NCBI RefSeq assembly: GCF_023634865.1 | Contig: NZ_JAMLJN010000001.1 | Span: 186,001-250,000, forward strand | Length of the DNA: 64,000 nucleotides | DNA from: Flavobacterium fragile | GTDB taxonomy: Bacteria > Bacteroidota > Bacteroidia > Flavobacteriales > Flavobacteriaceae | Direction: 5' to 3' | Shown: one piece after another, positions 1 through 8,019 of the stretch | How positions within the stretch are numbered: position 1 is the first letter of the stretch | Layout of the letters: every line of letters starts with the position of its first letter | The notes under the pieces: model-generated | What the model saw: only the letters and a program-made list of their open reading frames with translations | Told to the model about the DNA's origin: nothing | Database searches by the model: none | Position numbers and translations under genes: made by a program

Positions 1-192
1 GTTGGGCGGAGTAGCCGTAATACCACACAAATAAATCTTTTCAATCAAAAAAGCATCCGAAGTTCTAAAAACCGAACCAATATTATGCAAACTTCTAATA
101 TCGTCTAAGATTACAATAATGGGTGTTTTTTGAGCTTCTTTAAACTCGTTGATGTTTTTGCGTTCTAATTCTGCGTTGGCTAATTTTCTCAT
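1..192 (-). CDS. SpoU/TrmH-family RNA 2'-O-methyltransferase (5' end only)
   Basis: The gene runs off the left edge; 64 N-terminal codons are visible from an ATG at 192. The residues ILDDIRSLHNIGSVFRTSD match the N-terminal motif of the SpoU (SPOUT) family, where the Asn and the Arg of NxGSxxRT are the conserved catalytic and RNA-contacting residues. These enzymes use SAM to 2'-O-methylate tRNA or rRNA. The short N-terminal extension before the SPOUT domain resembles the small TrmH-like proteins of Flavobacteriia. It is divergent from the TPR gene at 322. The specific RNA target cannot be told from this fragment. Confidence 0.8.
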   Translation of the reverse strand, partial: MRKLANAELERKNINEFKEAQKTPIIVILDDIRSLHNIGSVFRTSDAFLIEKIYLCGITATPPN

Positions 193-212
193 GTGGCAAA
201 GATATTTTATTG

Positions 213-249
213 AGTTGAAGTTTCAAAGTTTCATGTTTCAAAGTTTGTG
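213..249. repeat. Short-period intergenic repeat (GTTTCAAA words)
   Basis: Between the divergent methyltransferase and TPR genes the sequence repeats GTTTCAAAG / GTTTCATG / GTTTCAAAG in close succession. It looks like the degenerate simple repeats found in several other gaps of this window (33293-33318 has a related word). No coding potential. Confidence 0.5.
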
Positions 250-321
250 TTGTGAAATAATTAACAACTTAATAACAGCAACCTGAAATGATGCTTTGTA
301 AATTGGCAAAAAAAATATTGT

Positions 322-1131
322 ATGAAATTCGTATTTGTTTTATTTAGTTTGTTTTCCTTTTTTGGATTTTCTCAAAATTCAAATGCTTCAAAGGAAGTTC
401 AAGAAAAGCAGGAGTTAATAGTAAAAGAACATCTTAATGATTGTGCTAAACATTATGATTTTAGAATTTTAATGTCTGAACGTCAAAAATGTTTAGATGC
501 AGGTTTAGCTAAAGATTCAACGATAGCTTATTTGTGGCAACAAAAAGCAATGCCGTTATTTAAAATGAGAAAATACGAAGCAGGAATGGTTTTCTTAGAT
601 AAAGCGGTAAAATACGACGAAAGAAGATGGTTAGATTATAGAGCATTCATAAAATGTATTTTTGTTAAAAGTTATAAGGATGCTATTGTAGATTTTGAAA
701 AATGTAAAACTTTATTTGGGAATTCGTATGTTATGGATCATAGTTATGATTTTCATATCGCCCTAAGTTATTTACAATTAAACGAATTTGAAAAAGCTGA
801 AAAAATTTTTAAAAAGGATACAGATGATCAAAAGGAGCGTTTAGGAGAAGCACATCATTTGGATTTATTTTACTACGGAATTTCACTTTATGAACAAAAT
901 AAATTTAAGGAATCAATTGAAATTTTCAATCGAGCTTTAATGCAATATCCAAATTTTTCTGATGTTAAGTTTTATAAAGCAATTGCAATGATTAGAGAAG
1001 GACAACCCAGAGAATTGGCAGATATGTTACTCGAAGAAGCGAAAAAAGATTTAGAAAAAGGATACACAATTAATGAAGACCAAGTTTTTTATGAAATGTA
1101 TCCCTATCAAATTAGAAAATTAATAAACTAA
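322..1131 (+). CDS. Exported TPR-repeat protein
   Basis: This is a 269-aa protein. Residues 1-17 form a hydrophobic signal peptide ending FGFSQ, typical of Flavobacterium signal peptidase I substrates. The rest is helical with TPR-like units: around 70-100 (LWQQKAMPLFKMRKYEAG), 140-165 (HIALSYLQLNEFEKAEKIF) and 180-215 (YYGISLYEQNKFKESIEIFNRAL, with a proline-tyrosine cap). TPR proteins scaffold protein-protein contacts; this one is probably periplasmic. It lies between a TrmH-like gene and mutS and is not part of an obvious pathway. The partner is unknown. Confidence 0.75.
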   Translation: MKFVFVLFSLFSFFGFSQNSNASKEVQEKQELIVKEHLNDCAKHYDFRILMSERQKCLDAGLAKDSTIAYLWQQKAMPLFKMRKYEAGMVFLDKAVKYDERRWLDYRAFIKCIFVKSYKDAIVDFEKCKTLFGNSYVMDHSYDFHIALSYLQLNEFEKAEKIFKKDTDDQKERLGEAHHLDLFYYGISLYEQNKFKESIEIFNRALMQYPNFSDVKFYKAIAMIREGQPRELADMLLEEAKKDLEKGYTINEDQVFYEMYPYQIRKLIN

Positions 1132-1302
1132 ACCATTTTGTTCATAAAAGCCTTTGCAAACTTTGCGAAAACTTTGCCTCTTTACGTTAAAATTTGAAAT
1201 CGAAATTAAACTTGTATTTGAACTTGAAAATTGTTGTTGCTCTTGCCCTTGAAATTGTTTTTGATTTTCATACCTTCGCAATCATACTTAAAATTTTTAA
1301 TT

Positions 1303-3924
1303 GTGGCGAAAAAATCTGCAGCAACTCCTGATAAAGCACCCAAGGAAACCCCTTTAATGAAACAATACAACGAGATAAAAAATAAATATCCCGATGCGTG
1401 TTTGTTGTTTCGTGTGGGCGATTTTTATGAAACTTTTGGAGAAGATGCTGTTCGTGCCGCAGGAATTTTAGGTATTACTTTGACGAAGCGAGGAGCTGGA
1501 AGTGACAGCGAAACCGCCTTGGCAGGATTTCCGCATCATTCTTTAAATACCTATTTACCTAAGTTAGTTAAAGCGGGACTTCGAGTAGCGATTTGCGATC
1601 AATTAGAAGATCCAAAAATGACGAAAACCATTGTAAAACGTGGTGTTACAGAATTGGTTACTCCAGGTGTTTCGATGAATGATGAGGTGTTGCAGTCGAA
1701 GTCGAACAACTTTTTAGCATCAGTTCATTTTGGAAAGAAAACGGTTGGGGTTTCATTTTTAGATGTGTCAACAGGCGAATTTCTGGTAGCACAAGGTAAT
1801 GAAGAATACATCGATAAATTGTTACAAAACTTCCGCCCGAGTGAAATTTTAATTCCAAAACAGTTTAAAAATCAATTTCAATCTGTTTTTGGCGATGATT
1901 TTCATACCTTCTTTTTGGAAGATTGGGTGTATAAAGAAGATTATGCCTTAGAAAGTTTGACGAAACATTTTCAAACCAATTCATTAAAAGGTTTTGGAGT
2001 AGAAGAATTAACGGAAGGTTTGATTGCCTCAGGTGCGGTTTTGTATTATTTGTCGGAAACGCAACATAATAAAATCCAACATATCACGAATATCCAGCGG
2101 ATTGCCGAAGATGCTTACGTTTGGATGGATAAATTTACTATTCGAAATTTAGAATTGTATCACAGTTATAATCCTAATGCGGTGACGCTTTTAGATGTAA
2201 TTGATAAAACGCTTTCACCAATGGGAGCAAGGCTTTTGAAACGTTGGTTAGCACTTCCGTTGAAGGACATTGCAAAAATCAGAAGTCGCCATGAAGTGAT
2301 TTCGTATTTGAAAGCCAATCCAGAAGTTTTACAACAAATTCAATATCAAATCAAACAAATTTCCGATTTGGAGCGTTTGATTTCAAAAGTAGCTACAGGT
2401 AAAATTTCGCCAAGAGAAGTCAATTTCTTAAAAGATTCGTTAGATGCTATTATTCCAATTAAAACCTTGGCTTTAGAAAGTTCGAATGAGGCGTTGCGAG
2501 TAATTGGCGATAGTTTACATGCTTGCGAATTGTTGCGAGAAAAAATCAAAACTACTATTCAAGAAGATGCGCCAGTAAGCGTGAATAAAGGAAACGCAAT
2601 TGCTGTTGGAGTTCATTCTGAATTAGATGAGTTACGTGCAATTTCATCTACTGGAAAAGGATATTTAGAAGAATTAGAGCAAAGAGAAAGCGCTGCTTCT
2701 GGCATTCCTTCTTTGAAAGTTTCGTTCAATAACGTTTTTGGTTATTACATCGAAGTTCGAAATACACATAAAGACAAAGTTCCAGTAGAATGGATTCGTA
2801 AGCAAACCTTAGTGAATGCTGAGCGATATATTACTGAAGAACTAAAAGAATATGAATCTAAAATTTTAGGTGCCGAAGAAAAGATTCATCAATTAGAAAC
2901 GCAGTTGTTTGAACAATTGGTGAATTGGATTGCTACTTACATCAAACATGTTCAGTTAAATGCGAATTTAATTGCGCAATTGGATTGTTTGACCTCTTTC
3001 ACGCAATTAGCGATTGATAATAAATACGTTTGTCCAGATTTAGATGAAAGTTTCGATTTGGAAATTAAAGACGGTCGTCATCCTGTAATTGAAAAGCAAT
3101 TGCCTGTTGGTGTGCCATACATAACGAATGATGTTTATTTAGATAGAGAAACCCAACAAATCATTATGATTACCGGTCCGAATATGTCGGGTAAATCGGC
3201 AATTTTACGTCAAACGGCTTTGATTGTGTTGATGGCGCAAATGGGAAGTTTCGTTCCAGCAGAAAGCGTTAGAATGGGTGTAGTAGACAAAATTTTTACC
3301 AGAGTTGGAGCAAGCGATAATATTTCGATGGGTGAATCTACTTTTATGGTGGAAATGAACGAAACCGCTTCGATTTTGAACAATATTTCCGAAAGAAGTT
3401 TGGTCTTGTTAGATGAAATTGGAAGAGGAACTTCAACCTATGACGGAATTTCGATTGCTTGGGCGATTTCAGAATATTTGCACGAACATCCAAACAAACC
3501 TAAAACGCTTTTCGCTACGCATTATCACGAACTAAACGAAATGGAAGTTACGTTTGAACGCATTCAGAATTATAATGTTTCAGTAAAAGAATTAAAAGAT
3601 ACGGTTTTATTCATTCGTAAATTAGTGAAAGGCGGAAGTGCACATAGTTTTGGAATTCATGTAGCAAAAATGGCAGGTATGCCTCAAATTGTAATTCAAA
3701 AAGCACAAAAACTATTAAAGCAATTAGAAAAAAGACATTCGAGTGAAGAATTGTCTGGAATTAAATCGGCAAATGATGAACTGCAATTGAGTTTCTTTAA
3801 CTTAGATGATCCACTTTTGGAAGAAATTAAAGAAGAAATCGTGAATATTGACATCAATACATTAACTCCAGTAGAGGCTTTAATGAAGTTAAACGAAATT
3901 AAACGAATGTTGGTAAAAAAATAA
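1303..3924 (+). CDS. mutS: DNA mismatch repair protein MutS
   Basis: MutS dimers recognise mismatches and small loops and recruit MutL in an ATP-dependent way. I place the start at GTG 1303 (873 aa, beginning [11 protein letters not shown]) rather than at the upstream TTG 1231, because the extra 24 residues are hydrophobic and unlike the family. Visible features are the mismatch-binding motif [14 protein letters not shown] near residue 40, with the intercalating Phe and the Glu; the connector and lever domains; a C-terminal ATPase with Walker A GPNMSGKS; Walker [17 protein letters not shown]; and the FATHYHEL switch. Length is normal for MutS1. It appears monocistronic. Confidence 0.97.
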   Translation: MAKKSAATPDKAPKETPLMKQYNEIKNKYPDACLLFRVGDFYETFGEDAVRAAGILGITLTKRGAGSDSETALAGFPHHSLNTYLPKLVKAGLRVAICDQLEDPKMTKTIVKRGVTELVTPGVSMNDEVLQSKSNNFLASVHFGKKTVGVSFLDVSTGEFLVAQGNEEYIDKLLQNFRPSEILIPKQFKNQFQSVFGDDFHTFFLEDWVYKEDYALESLTKHFQTNSLKGFGVEELTEGLIASGAVLYYLSETQHNKIQHITNIQRIAEDAYVWMDKFTIRNLELYHSYNPNAVTLLDVIDKTLSPMGARLLKRWLALPLKDIAKIRSRHEVISYLKANPEVLQQIQYQIKQISDLERLISKVATGKISPREVNFLKDSLDAIIPIKTLALESSNEALRVIGDSLHACELLREKIKTTIQEDAPVSVNKGNAIAVGVHSELDELRAISSTGKGYLEELEQRESAASGIPSLKVSFNNVFGYYIEVRNTHKDKVPVEWIRKQTLVNAERYITEELKEYESKILGAEEKIHQLETQLFEQLVNWIATYIKHVQLNANLIAQLDCLTSFTQLAIDNKYVCPDLDESFDLEIKDGRHPVIEKQLPVGVPYITNDVYLDRETQQIIMITGPNMSGKSAILRQTALIVLMAQMGSFVPAESVRMGVVDKIFTRVGASDNISMGESTFMVEMNETASILNNISERSLVLLDEIGRGTSTYDGISIAWAISEYLHEHPNKPKTLFATHYHELNEMEVTFERIQNYNVSVKELKDTVLFIRKLVKGGSAHSFGIHVAKMAGMPQIVIQKAQKLLKQLEKRHSSEELSGIKSANDELQLSFFNLDDPLLEEIKEEIVNIDINTLTPVEALMKLNEIKRMLVKK

Positions 3925-3999
3925 TTTTAAATAAATTATTCGTTATCAAAAGGTTAAAGAAAAGTTCTGAAAAAGTTTTAATTTTTATTTAAAAAGTGC

Positions 4000-4029
4000 T
4001 TGCAAGAATAAAAATATGTTCTATATTTG
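4000..4029 (+). promoter_or_regulatory. Promoter of the tRNA-Gly/tRNA-Leu unit
   Basis: A TTG at 4000-4002 and TATATTTG at 4022-4029 are separated by 19 bases, matching the Bacteroidota primary-sigma consensus TTTG - N17-21 - TAnnTTTG. The tRNA-Gly gene begins 47 bases downstream of the -7 element. Confidence 0.75.
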
Positions 4030-4076
4030 CACTCGCAATACGGAACAAGTATGGCAAAGTTCTAAAAAAACGCAAT

Positions 4077-4149
4077 GCGAAAATAGCTCAGTTGGTAGAG
4101 CGCAACCTTGCCAAGGTTGAGGTCGCGGGTTCGAACCCCGTTTTTCGCT
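4077..4149 (+). tRNA. tRNA-Gly (anticodon GCC)
   Basis: A 73-nt cloverleaf. The acceptor stem GCGAAAA pairs with TTTTCGC (one wobble or mismatch at its base), the D-arm is AGCTCAGTTGGTAGAGC, the anticodon loop TTGCCAA carries GCC, and the T-arm is GCGGGTTCGAACCCCG. CCA is not encoded. It is the first gene of a two-tRNA unit with tRNA-Leu 26 bases downstream. Confidence 0.95.
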
Positions 4150-4175
4150 CAACACTACCAAATTAAAATATTTTT

Positions 4176-4261
4176 GCTCGAGTGGTGGAATTGGTAGACA
4201 CGCTGGACTTAAAATCCAGTGGGTAGTAATGCCCGTGCGGGTTCAAGTCCCGCCTTGAGTA
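4176..4261 (+). tRNA. tRNA-Leu (anticodon TAA)
   Basis: An 86-nt class II tRNA. The acceptor GCTCGAG pairs with CTTGAGT with G-U at the ends, the anticodon loop is ACTTAAAAT with anticodon TAA, the variable arm is GGGTAGTAATGCCC, and the T-arm GCGGGTTCAAGTCCCGC is normal. CCA is not encoded. Co-transcribed with the preceding tRNA-Gly. Confidence 0.95.
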
Positions 4262-4265
4262 CAAA

Positions 4266-4295
4266 AAGCTTCAAACTATGTTTGGAGCTTTTTTT
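4266..4295 (+). terminator. Rho-independent terminator after tRNA-Leu
   Basis: AAGCTTCAAAC and GTTTGGAGCTT form an 11-bp stem with one G-U pair and a TAT loop, followed by a run of T. Confidence 0.85.
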
Positions 4296-4318
4296 GTTTA
4301 TAATCTTTTAAAAATAAA

Positions 4319-4672
4319 ATGGGAACTTTTGTAATTAGCAAACGACTTAACGGAAATTATAAATACGAGTTTGTATCTCGAAAAGGGAAAGCCATTTTTA
4401 CGAGTAATGATTTCGAGTTGCGATTTGAATGCGAGGAAGAGATTGAGCGTTTGAAAGTTTCTATTGATAAATGCGTTTTTATGCGTTTTAAATCGTCTAG
4501 TGGCAAGTTCTTTTTTAGATTGATATTAGATGAGCATGAAATAGCTGTGAGTCGAAAATATACAACTCAGTTGTTGCTTCAAAAGGGGATTGATGAAATT
4601 GTTAAGTATGCAGGCAAAGCAGAGTTTTTAGATTTCTCTTTAGGGGACAATATTTTTAATGACGCTCAATAA
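4319..4672 (+). CDS. DUF1508 (YegP-like) protein
   Basis: A 117-aa soluble protein with no signal peptide. It starts MGTFVISKRLNGNYKYEF, which fits the DUF1508 pattern of a short beta-rich repeat (G-x-F-x-I-x-K), and continues with FTSNDFELRFECEEEIERLK, the glycine-poor helix of that fold. Most YegP proteins carry two DUF1508 units; here a second unit is possible around residues 50-105 (FMRFKSSSGKFFFRL...TQLLLQKGIDEIVKYA). Biochemical function is unknown in the family. It stands alone between the tRNA unit and a convergent lipoprotein gene. Confidence 0.7.
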   Translation: MGTFVISKRLNGNYKYEFVSRKGKAIFTSNDFELRFECEEEIERLKVSIDKCVFMRFKSSSGKFFFRLILDEHEIAVSRKYTTQLLLQKGIDEIVKYAGKAEFLDFSLGDNIFNDAQ

Positions 4673-4687
4673 CAAAAATTAAATTCT

Positions 4688-4724
4688 AAAAAAAAAGACT
4701 CTGAACAACCAGAGTCTTTTTTTT
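4688..4724. terminator. Bidirectional terminator between convergent genes
   Basis: AAGACTCTG and CAGAGTCTT form a 9-bp stem with a 6-base loop, flanked by A-runs on the left and T-runs on the right, so it can serve the DUF1508 gene (+) and the lipoprotein gene (-). Confidence 0.85.
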
Positions 4725-4938
4725 ATTCATCTACTTTTTTAAGTTCTACTTTAACAGCTTCCTTAAGTGCGGCTGCAGTAGAGTCTACAGTGTTTGTAAC
4801 TGAATCAGTAACAGTTTCAATTTTTTCATTAACTTCAGTTTTAGTCGAATCTATTGTGTTTTCAACTTTGTCTGTAGTTTCTTTGCAGGAAACAAATGTT
4901 AACGATGTAAGGATTAGGCTTAATGCAATTTTTTTCAT
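4723..4938 (-). CDS. Small lipoprotein, low-complexity Thr/Val/Asp/Ser-rich
   Basis: 71 aa. The N-terminus MKKIALSLILTSLTFVSC is a lipoprotein signal peptide with the lipid-attached Cys at 18. The mature part is low complexity, alternating DST/DSV with acidic and Thr/Val residues (ENTIDSTKTEV, DSVTNTVDSTAAAL), and has no recognised domain. Its signal is nearly identical in layout to the neighbour at 5035 (MKK-LSL-FVSCKE), suggesting a small paralogous family. A -7 element TATTTTTG is visible at 4967-4974. The product is predicted to sit in a membrane facing the periplasm or outside; function unknown. Confidence 0.7.
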   Translation of the reverse strand: MKKIALSLILTSLTFVSCKETTDKVENTIDSTKTEVNEKIETVTDSVTNTVDSTAAALKEAVKVELKKVDE

Positions 4939-4982
4939 TTTTGAATTTTTATAGAATTAATTGGTTCAAAAATACGAATTAA

Positions 4983-5012
4983 AATAAAAAAAAGCCCCAC
5001 AAAGTGAGGCTT
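4983..5012 (-). terminator. Terminator of the 5035 lipoprotein gene
   Basis: On the minus strand AAGCCTCAC-TTT-GTGGGGCTT folds with one G-U pair and is followed by a T-tract. On the plus strand the same pair would be a mismatch, so minus is favoured. Confidence 0.75.
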
Positions 5013-5034
5013 AATTTTTTCTGTTAGCAATAAA

Positions 5035-5241
5035 TTACTTTGCAGGTGCAGCTTCAGTAGCTGGAGCAGCAGTAGCAGCAGAATCAGCAACTACAGCAGT
5101 AGAATCAGCAGCAGGAGCTTCTTCAACAGCAGGAGTTTCAACTACAGTTGAGTCAACAGCTGGAGTTTCTTCAGCAGCATTTTCTTTACATGAAACGAAC
5201 ATAGCAGCAACGATTGCTAAACTTAAAACAACTTTTTTCAT
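5035..5241 (-). CDS. Small lipoprotein, Ala/Glu/Thr/Val-rich
   Basis: 68 aa. The N-terminus MKKVVLSLAIVAAMFVSC ends with a lipobox and Cys18. The mature 50 residues are a low-complexity run with recurring TPAV, DSTVV, EAPAADSTA and AAPATEAAPAK patterns; only A, E, T, V, P, D, S and a few others occur. It is probably intrinsically disordered and acidic. The near-repetitive codons make slippage plausible. It pairs with the lipoprotein at 4723, which has the same signal. No function can be assigned. Confidence 0.7.
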   Translation of the reverse strand: MKKVVLSLAIVAAMFVSCKENAAEETPAVDSTVVETPAVEEAPAADSTAVVADSAATAAPATEAAPAK

Positions 5242-5277
5242 CTTACTAAATTATAAAGGTTAATTATTAATTCGGAG

Positions 5278-5306
5278 CAAAGATATAAATTTTTTAACAT
5301 GTCAAA
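5278..5306 (-). promoter_or_regulatory. Promoter of the 5035 lipoprotein gene
   Basis: On the minus strand TTTG (5306-5303), 17 bases, then TATCTTTG (5285-5278), with a short leader to the ATG at 5241. It matches the Bacteroidota consensus fully. Confidence 0.75.
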
Positions 5307-5405
5307 ATATTTTTAGACAAATTTTTTTATTTTTTTTTCTTTGGATTCCGAAATGCATTATTTCAAATTACGTGCCAAAATTATTTTTTTTGAAAAAAAA
5401 TGTAA

Positions 5406-7559
5406 TTATTTGGTTTTTTGTGACTTAGGGTAAATAATTGTCATTTCTTCAATAAGGTTTTTAGCACCTGCGTATTTATCGATTATGAATAAAATATAGC
5501 GAGCATCTACCATGATGTTTCTACAGATTTCTGGACTATAATAGATGTCACTCATAGTACCCTCCCAAACTCTATCAAAGTTCAATCCGATTAGGTTTCC
5601 TTTTGCGTCTAAAGCCGGACTTCCTGAATTTCCGCCAGTAGTATGATTTGTAGCTATAAATGCTAATGGCATTTTACCATTTTTATCAGCATATCTTCCA
5701 TAATCTTTTGCATTATACAAATCGATTAATTTTTTTGGAACATCAAATTCGTAATCGCCCGGAATGTATTTTTCAATAACACCATCTAAATAACTTACAG
5801 GTTCATAAATAACGGCATCGCTTGGCTTGTATCCTTTTACTTTTCCATAGGTTACACGTAATGTACTGTTAGCATCAGGGAAAATTCTGTCGTTAGGGAA
5901 GAATTCCATAATTCCTTTCATGTAGGTTCTTTGTAATGCAATGTTTTTCAAATTGATTTCGTCAAACTTTGGCGCTACATTTTTTTGGTAACTATCTGCA
6001 ATCGATTTAACCAATTGATATCCTTTATCTTGATTTAATTTTTCTAAAACTAATTTGGCATCACCATTCAATAATTCTTTCAAACCATTGAAGTTAGTTA
6101 ATTTCGAAGAACCAAAAACACTTGCTGTTAGATCGGTAGCATTAATTTTAATTAGTGTTTCTGGTAAAAATTGTTTTGGAGACTTATTAGCATATAAATG
6201 GATTAGTTGTTCAAACACTTTCTCATCCACTTGAGCGCTATAATCTTTATATAAACCTTCGAATCCTGAAATTAAATTGCTTTTTCTATCATTGAAAGCT
6301 TGCTCGCCTCTTGTATTATAAACTTGTTCTAATTGGTATAAACGGTATCCAAAAGATAAAATTTCTGAATTACGTAAAACTACTTCCGTAAAGTAATCTC
6401 TTGCAATAGCATATTCTCTAATTTCTTTGTAGTTCTTTTCGAAATCAGCTAAAATAGTTCCGTATTCGACTTGTTTGCCAGCTTTATTTACTTTTTCTTG
6501 AAATTTCTTTTCGAAATCTTGTTTAAAGGCAACTGCATTCGACTTTTTCAAACCTTTAGTTTCGCCAATCCATTTTTTCCAATAATTGGCAACACCTGCG
6601 TATTTTGAGGCATATTGAATTTTAATGGCATTGTCTTTTCTCATGAAACCATCTTGCACTTTTAAAGCGGCATCACGAATTTCAATTTTAGCCGGATTCA
6701 AATCATTTACAATTTGTTCTACGGCGAATGAAGGTAAATACTCCTGAGTTCTTCCAGGATATCCCATTACCATAGTAAAATCGTTTTCTTGAATTCCTTT
6801 TGCAGAAACTGGGAAAAAGTGTTTTGGTTTGTATGGAACGTTGTCTTTTGAATATTCAGCAGGGCGATTGTTTTTGTCTGCGTAAATTCTAAATAAAGAG
6901 AAATCTCCTGTGTGACGAGGCCAAACCCAGTTATCAGTATCCGAACCAAATTTTCCTATTGAACTTGGTGGTGCACCTACTAAACGGACATCCTTAAATG
7001 TTTCAGTTACGAATAATAAGTATTGGTTTCCGTCATAAAAAGCACGAATCATTATATCTTGCCAAGATTCTTTTTGGAAACTTTTGCTAACTGTTGCAAT
7101 ATTTTGTTGGATTCTTTTTTGTTTGTCGCTTTCGGTTGGAAGGTTTAAAACACCTTCAAAGATTTTGTTGGTAACATCTTCAATTTTGATGATGAAAGTT
7201 ACCGTTAAATCTTTGTTTGGTAATTCGTCTTCCATTTTGTAAGCCCAAAAACCATTCGTTAAATAATCATGTTCAACTGTAGAATGACTTTGAATATTGT
7301 CATATCCACAGTGGTGATTGGTTAATAAAAGTCCTTTTGGCGAAATCATTTCTGCTGTACAACCGCCATCAAAATGAGGAACAGCGTCTTTTAAGCTGGA
7401 ATTATTTACCGAATAAATATCATCGGCACTAATTTTCATTCCCAAGGCTTTCATTTCTTTTTCGTTGGTTCCTTTCAATAACGAAGGAATCCACATGCCT
7501 CCTTGTTGCGCTTGAACTTGGAAAACAACTAAAACAAGTAGTAATTTTAAAAATTTCAT
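5406..7559 (-). CDS. S46 dipeptidyl-peptidase, predicted DPP11 type (Asp/Glu-specific)
   Basis: 717 aa with a signal peptide (cleavage near VQAQ, 18). S46 enzymes remove N-terminal dipeptides from peptides in the periplasm and feed amino-acid catabolism. The chymotrypsin-like triad can be placed at His83 (TNHHCGYD), Asp219 (HTGDFSLFRIY) and Ser645 (TTGGNSGSP); the spacing resembles characterised DPP7/DPP11. In DPP11 an Arg 18 residues after the Ser fixes the preference for Asp/Glu at P1, whereas DPP7 has Gly. Here Arg663 (LNFDRVW) is exactly 18 residues after Ser645, so acidic P1 specificity is inferred. It is the last gene of the waaA-GNAT-peptidase run. Confidence 0.9.
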   Translation of the reverse strand: MKFLKLLLVLVVFQVQAQQGGMWIPSLLKGTNEKEMKALGMKISADDIYSVNNSSLKDAVPHFDGGCTAEMISPKGLLLTNHHCGYDNIQSHSTVEHDYLTNGFWAYKMEDELPNKDLTVTFIIKIEDVTNKIFEGVLNLPTESDKQKRIQQNIATVSKSFQKESWQDIMIRAFYDGNQYLLFVTETFKDVRLVGAPPSSIGKFGSDTDNWVWPRHTGDFSLFRIYADKNNRPAEYSKDNVPYKPKHFFPVSAKGIQENDFTMVMGYPGRTQEYLPSFAVEQIVNDLNPAKIEIRDAALKVQDGFMRKDNAIKIQYASKYAGVANYWKKWIGETKGLKKSNAVAFKQDFEKKFQEKVNKAGKQVEYGTILADFEKNYKEIREYAIARDYFTEVVLRNSEILSFGYRLYQLEQVYNTRGEQAFNDRKSNLISGFEGLYKDYSAQVDEKVFEQLIHLYANKSPKQFLPETLIKINATDLTASVFGSSKLTNFNGLKELLNGDAKLVLEKLNQDKGYQLVKSIADSYQKNVAPKFDEINLKNIALQRTYMKGIMEFFPNDRIFPDANSTLRVTYGKVKGYKPSDAVIYEPVSYLDGVIEKYIPGDYEFDVPKKLIDLYNAKDYGRYADKNGKMPLAFIATNHTTGGNSGSPALDAKGNLIGLNFDRVWEGTMSDIYYSPEICRNIMVDARYILFIIDKYAGAKNLIEEMTIIYPKSQKTK

Positions 7560-7569
7560 AGGTTTAATT

Positions 7570-8019
7570 TTATTTAGTGACTTTGTACTTCATTAATTTT
7601 CTGTTGTGAATTTCAAAATCGTGTGCAAGATACAATTTTTGAGCCTTTTCGTTATGAGGTTCCACTTCTAGATAGAGTAATTTTAACGATAATTTAGGAA
7701 CTTCCTGCTGAATAAATTGAATCGCTTCTTTTCCAAAGCCTTTTTCGCGAGCGGTTTCTTTGATGAATAATTCTTCTACAAAAGCAATTTTTCCGCCATA
7801 CTCAAAACTGAAAATAAAAGTCAGAATGATGTAACCTACAATTTCATTTTCAGAATAAATCAACCAAGATTTACCAAGAGGTTCATTAGAAATAAATTCT
7901 TGAAATAAAGTTTTCGTTACTTCAATATCCATCGGATAATTGTCAATTGCGTGGAAATCTTGCATCATTTGGGTTATGATTTCAATATCTGCAATTTCTA
8001 ATGGTTTGAAGGTTGTCAT
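7570..8019 (-). CDS. GNAT-family N-acetyltransferase
   Basis: 149 aa, one GNAT domain. Beta4 is seen in EIVGYIILTF, and the acetyl-CoA pyrophosphate-binding loop in LFIKETAREKGFGKEAIQF (R/Q-x-x-G-x-G/A at about residues 95-102), followed by LYLEVEPHNEKAQKLYLAHDF, the usual C-terminal half. The substrate is unknown; the sequence resembles small-molecule or polyamine-type acetyltransferases. Its ATG overlaps the waaA stop as TAATG (8017-8021), so it is probably translationally coupled to waaA, with the S46 peptidase gene 10 bases downstream. Confidence 0.85.
   Translation of the reverse strand: MTTFKPLEIADIEIITQMMQDFHAIDNYPMDIEVTKTLFQEFISNEPLGKSWLIYSENEIVGYIILTFIFSFEYGGKIAFVEELFIKETAREKGFGKEAIQFIQQEVPKLSLKLLYLEVEPHNEKAQKLYLAHDFEIHNRKLMKYKVTK

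Noticed and set aside
1231..1302. Possible N-terminal extension of MutS from TTG 1231
   Set aside because: The 24 extra residues are hydrophobic and repetitive, and MutS proteins of this type begin right at the AKKSAATP region; GTG 1303 fits better.
4077..4261. tRNA pair as an integration hotspot
   Set aside because: No integrase, direct repeat of a tRNA end or foreign composition downstream.
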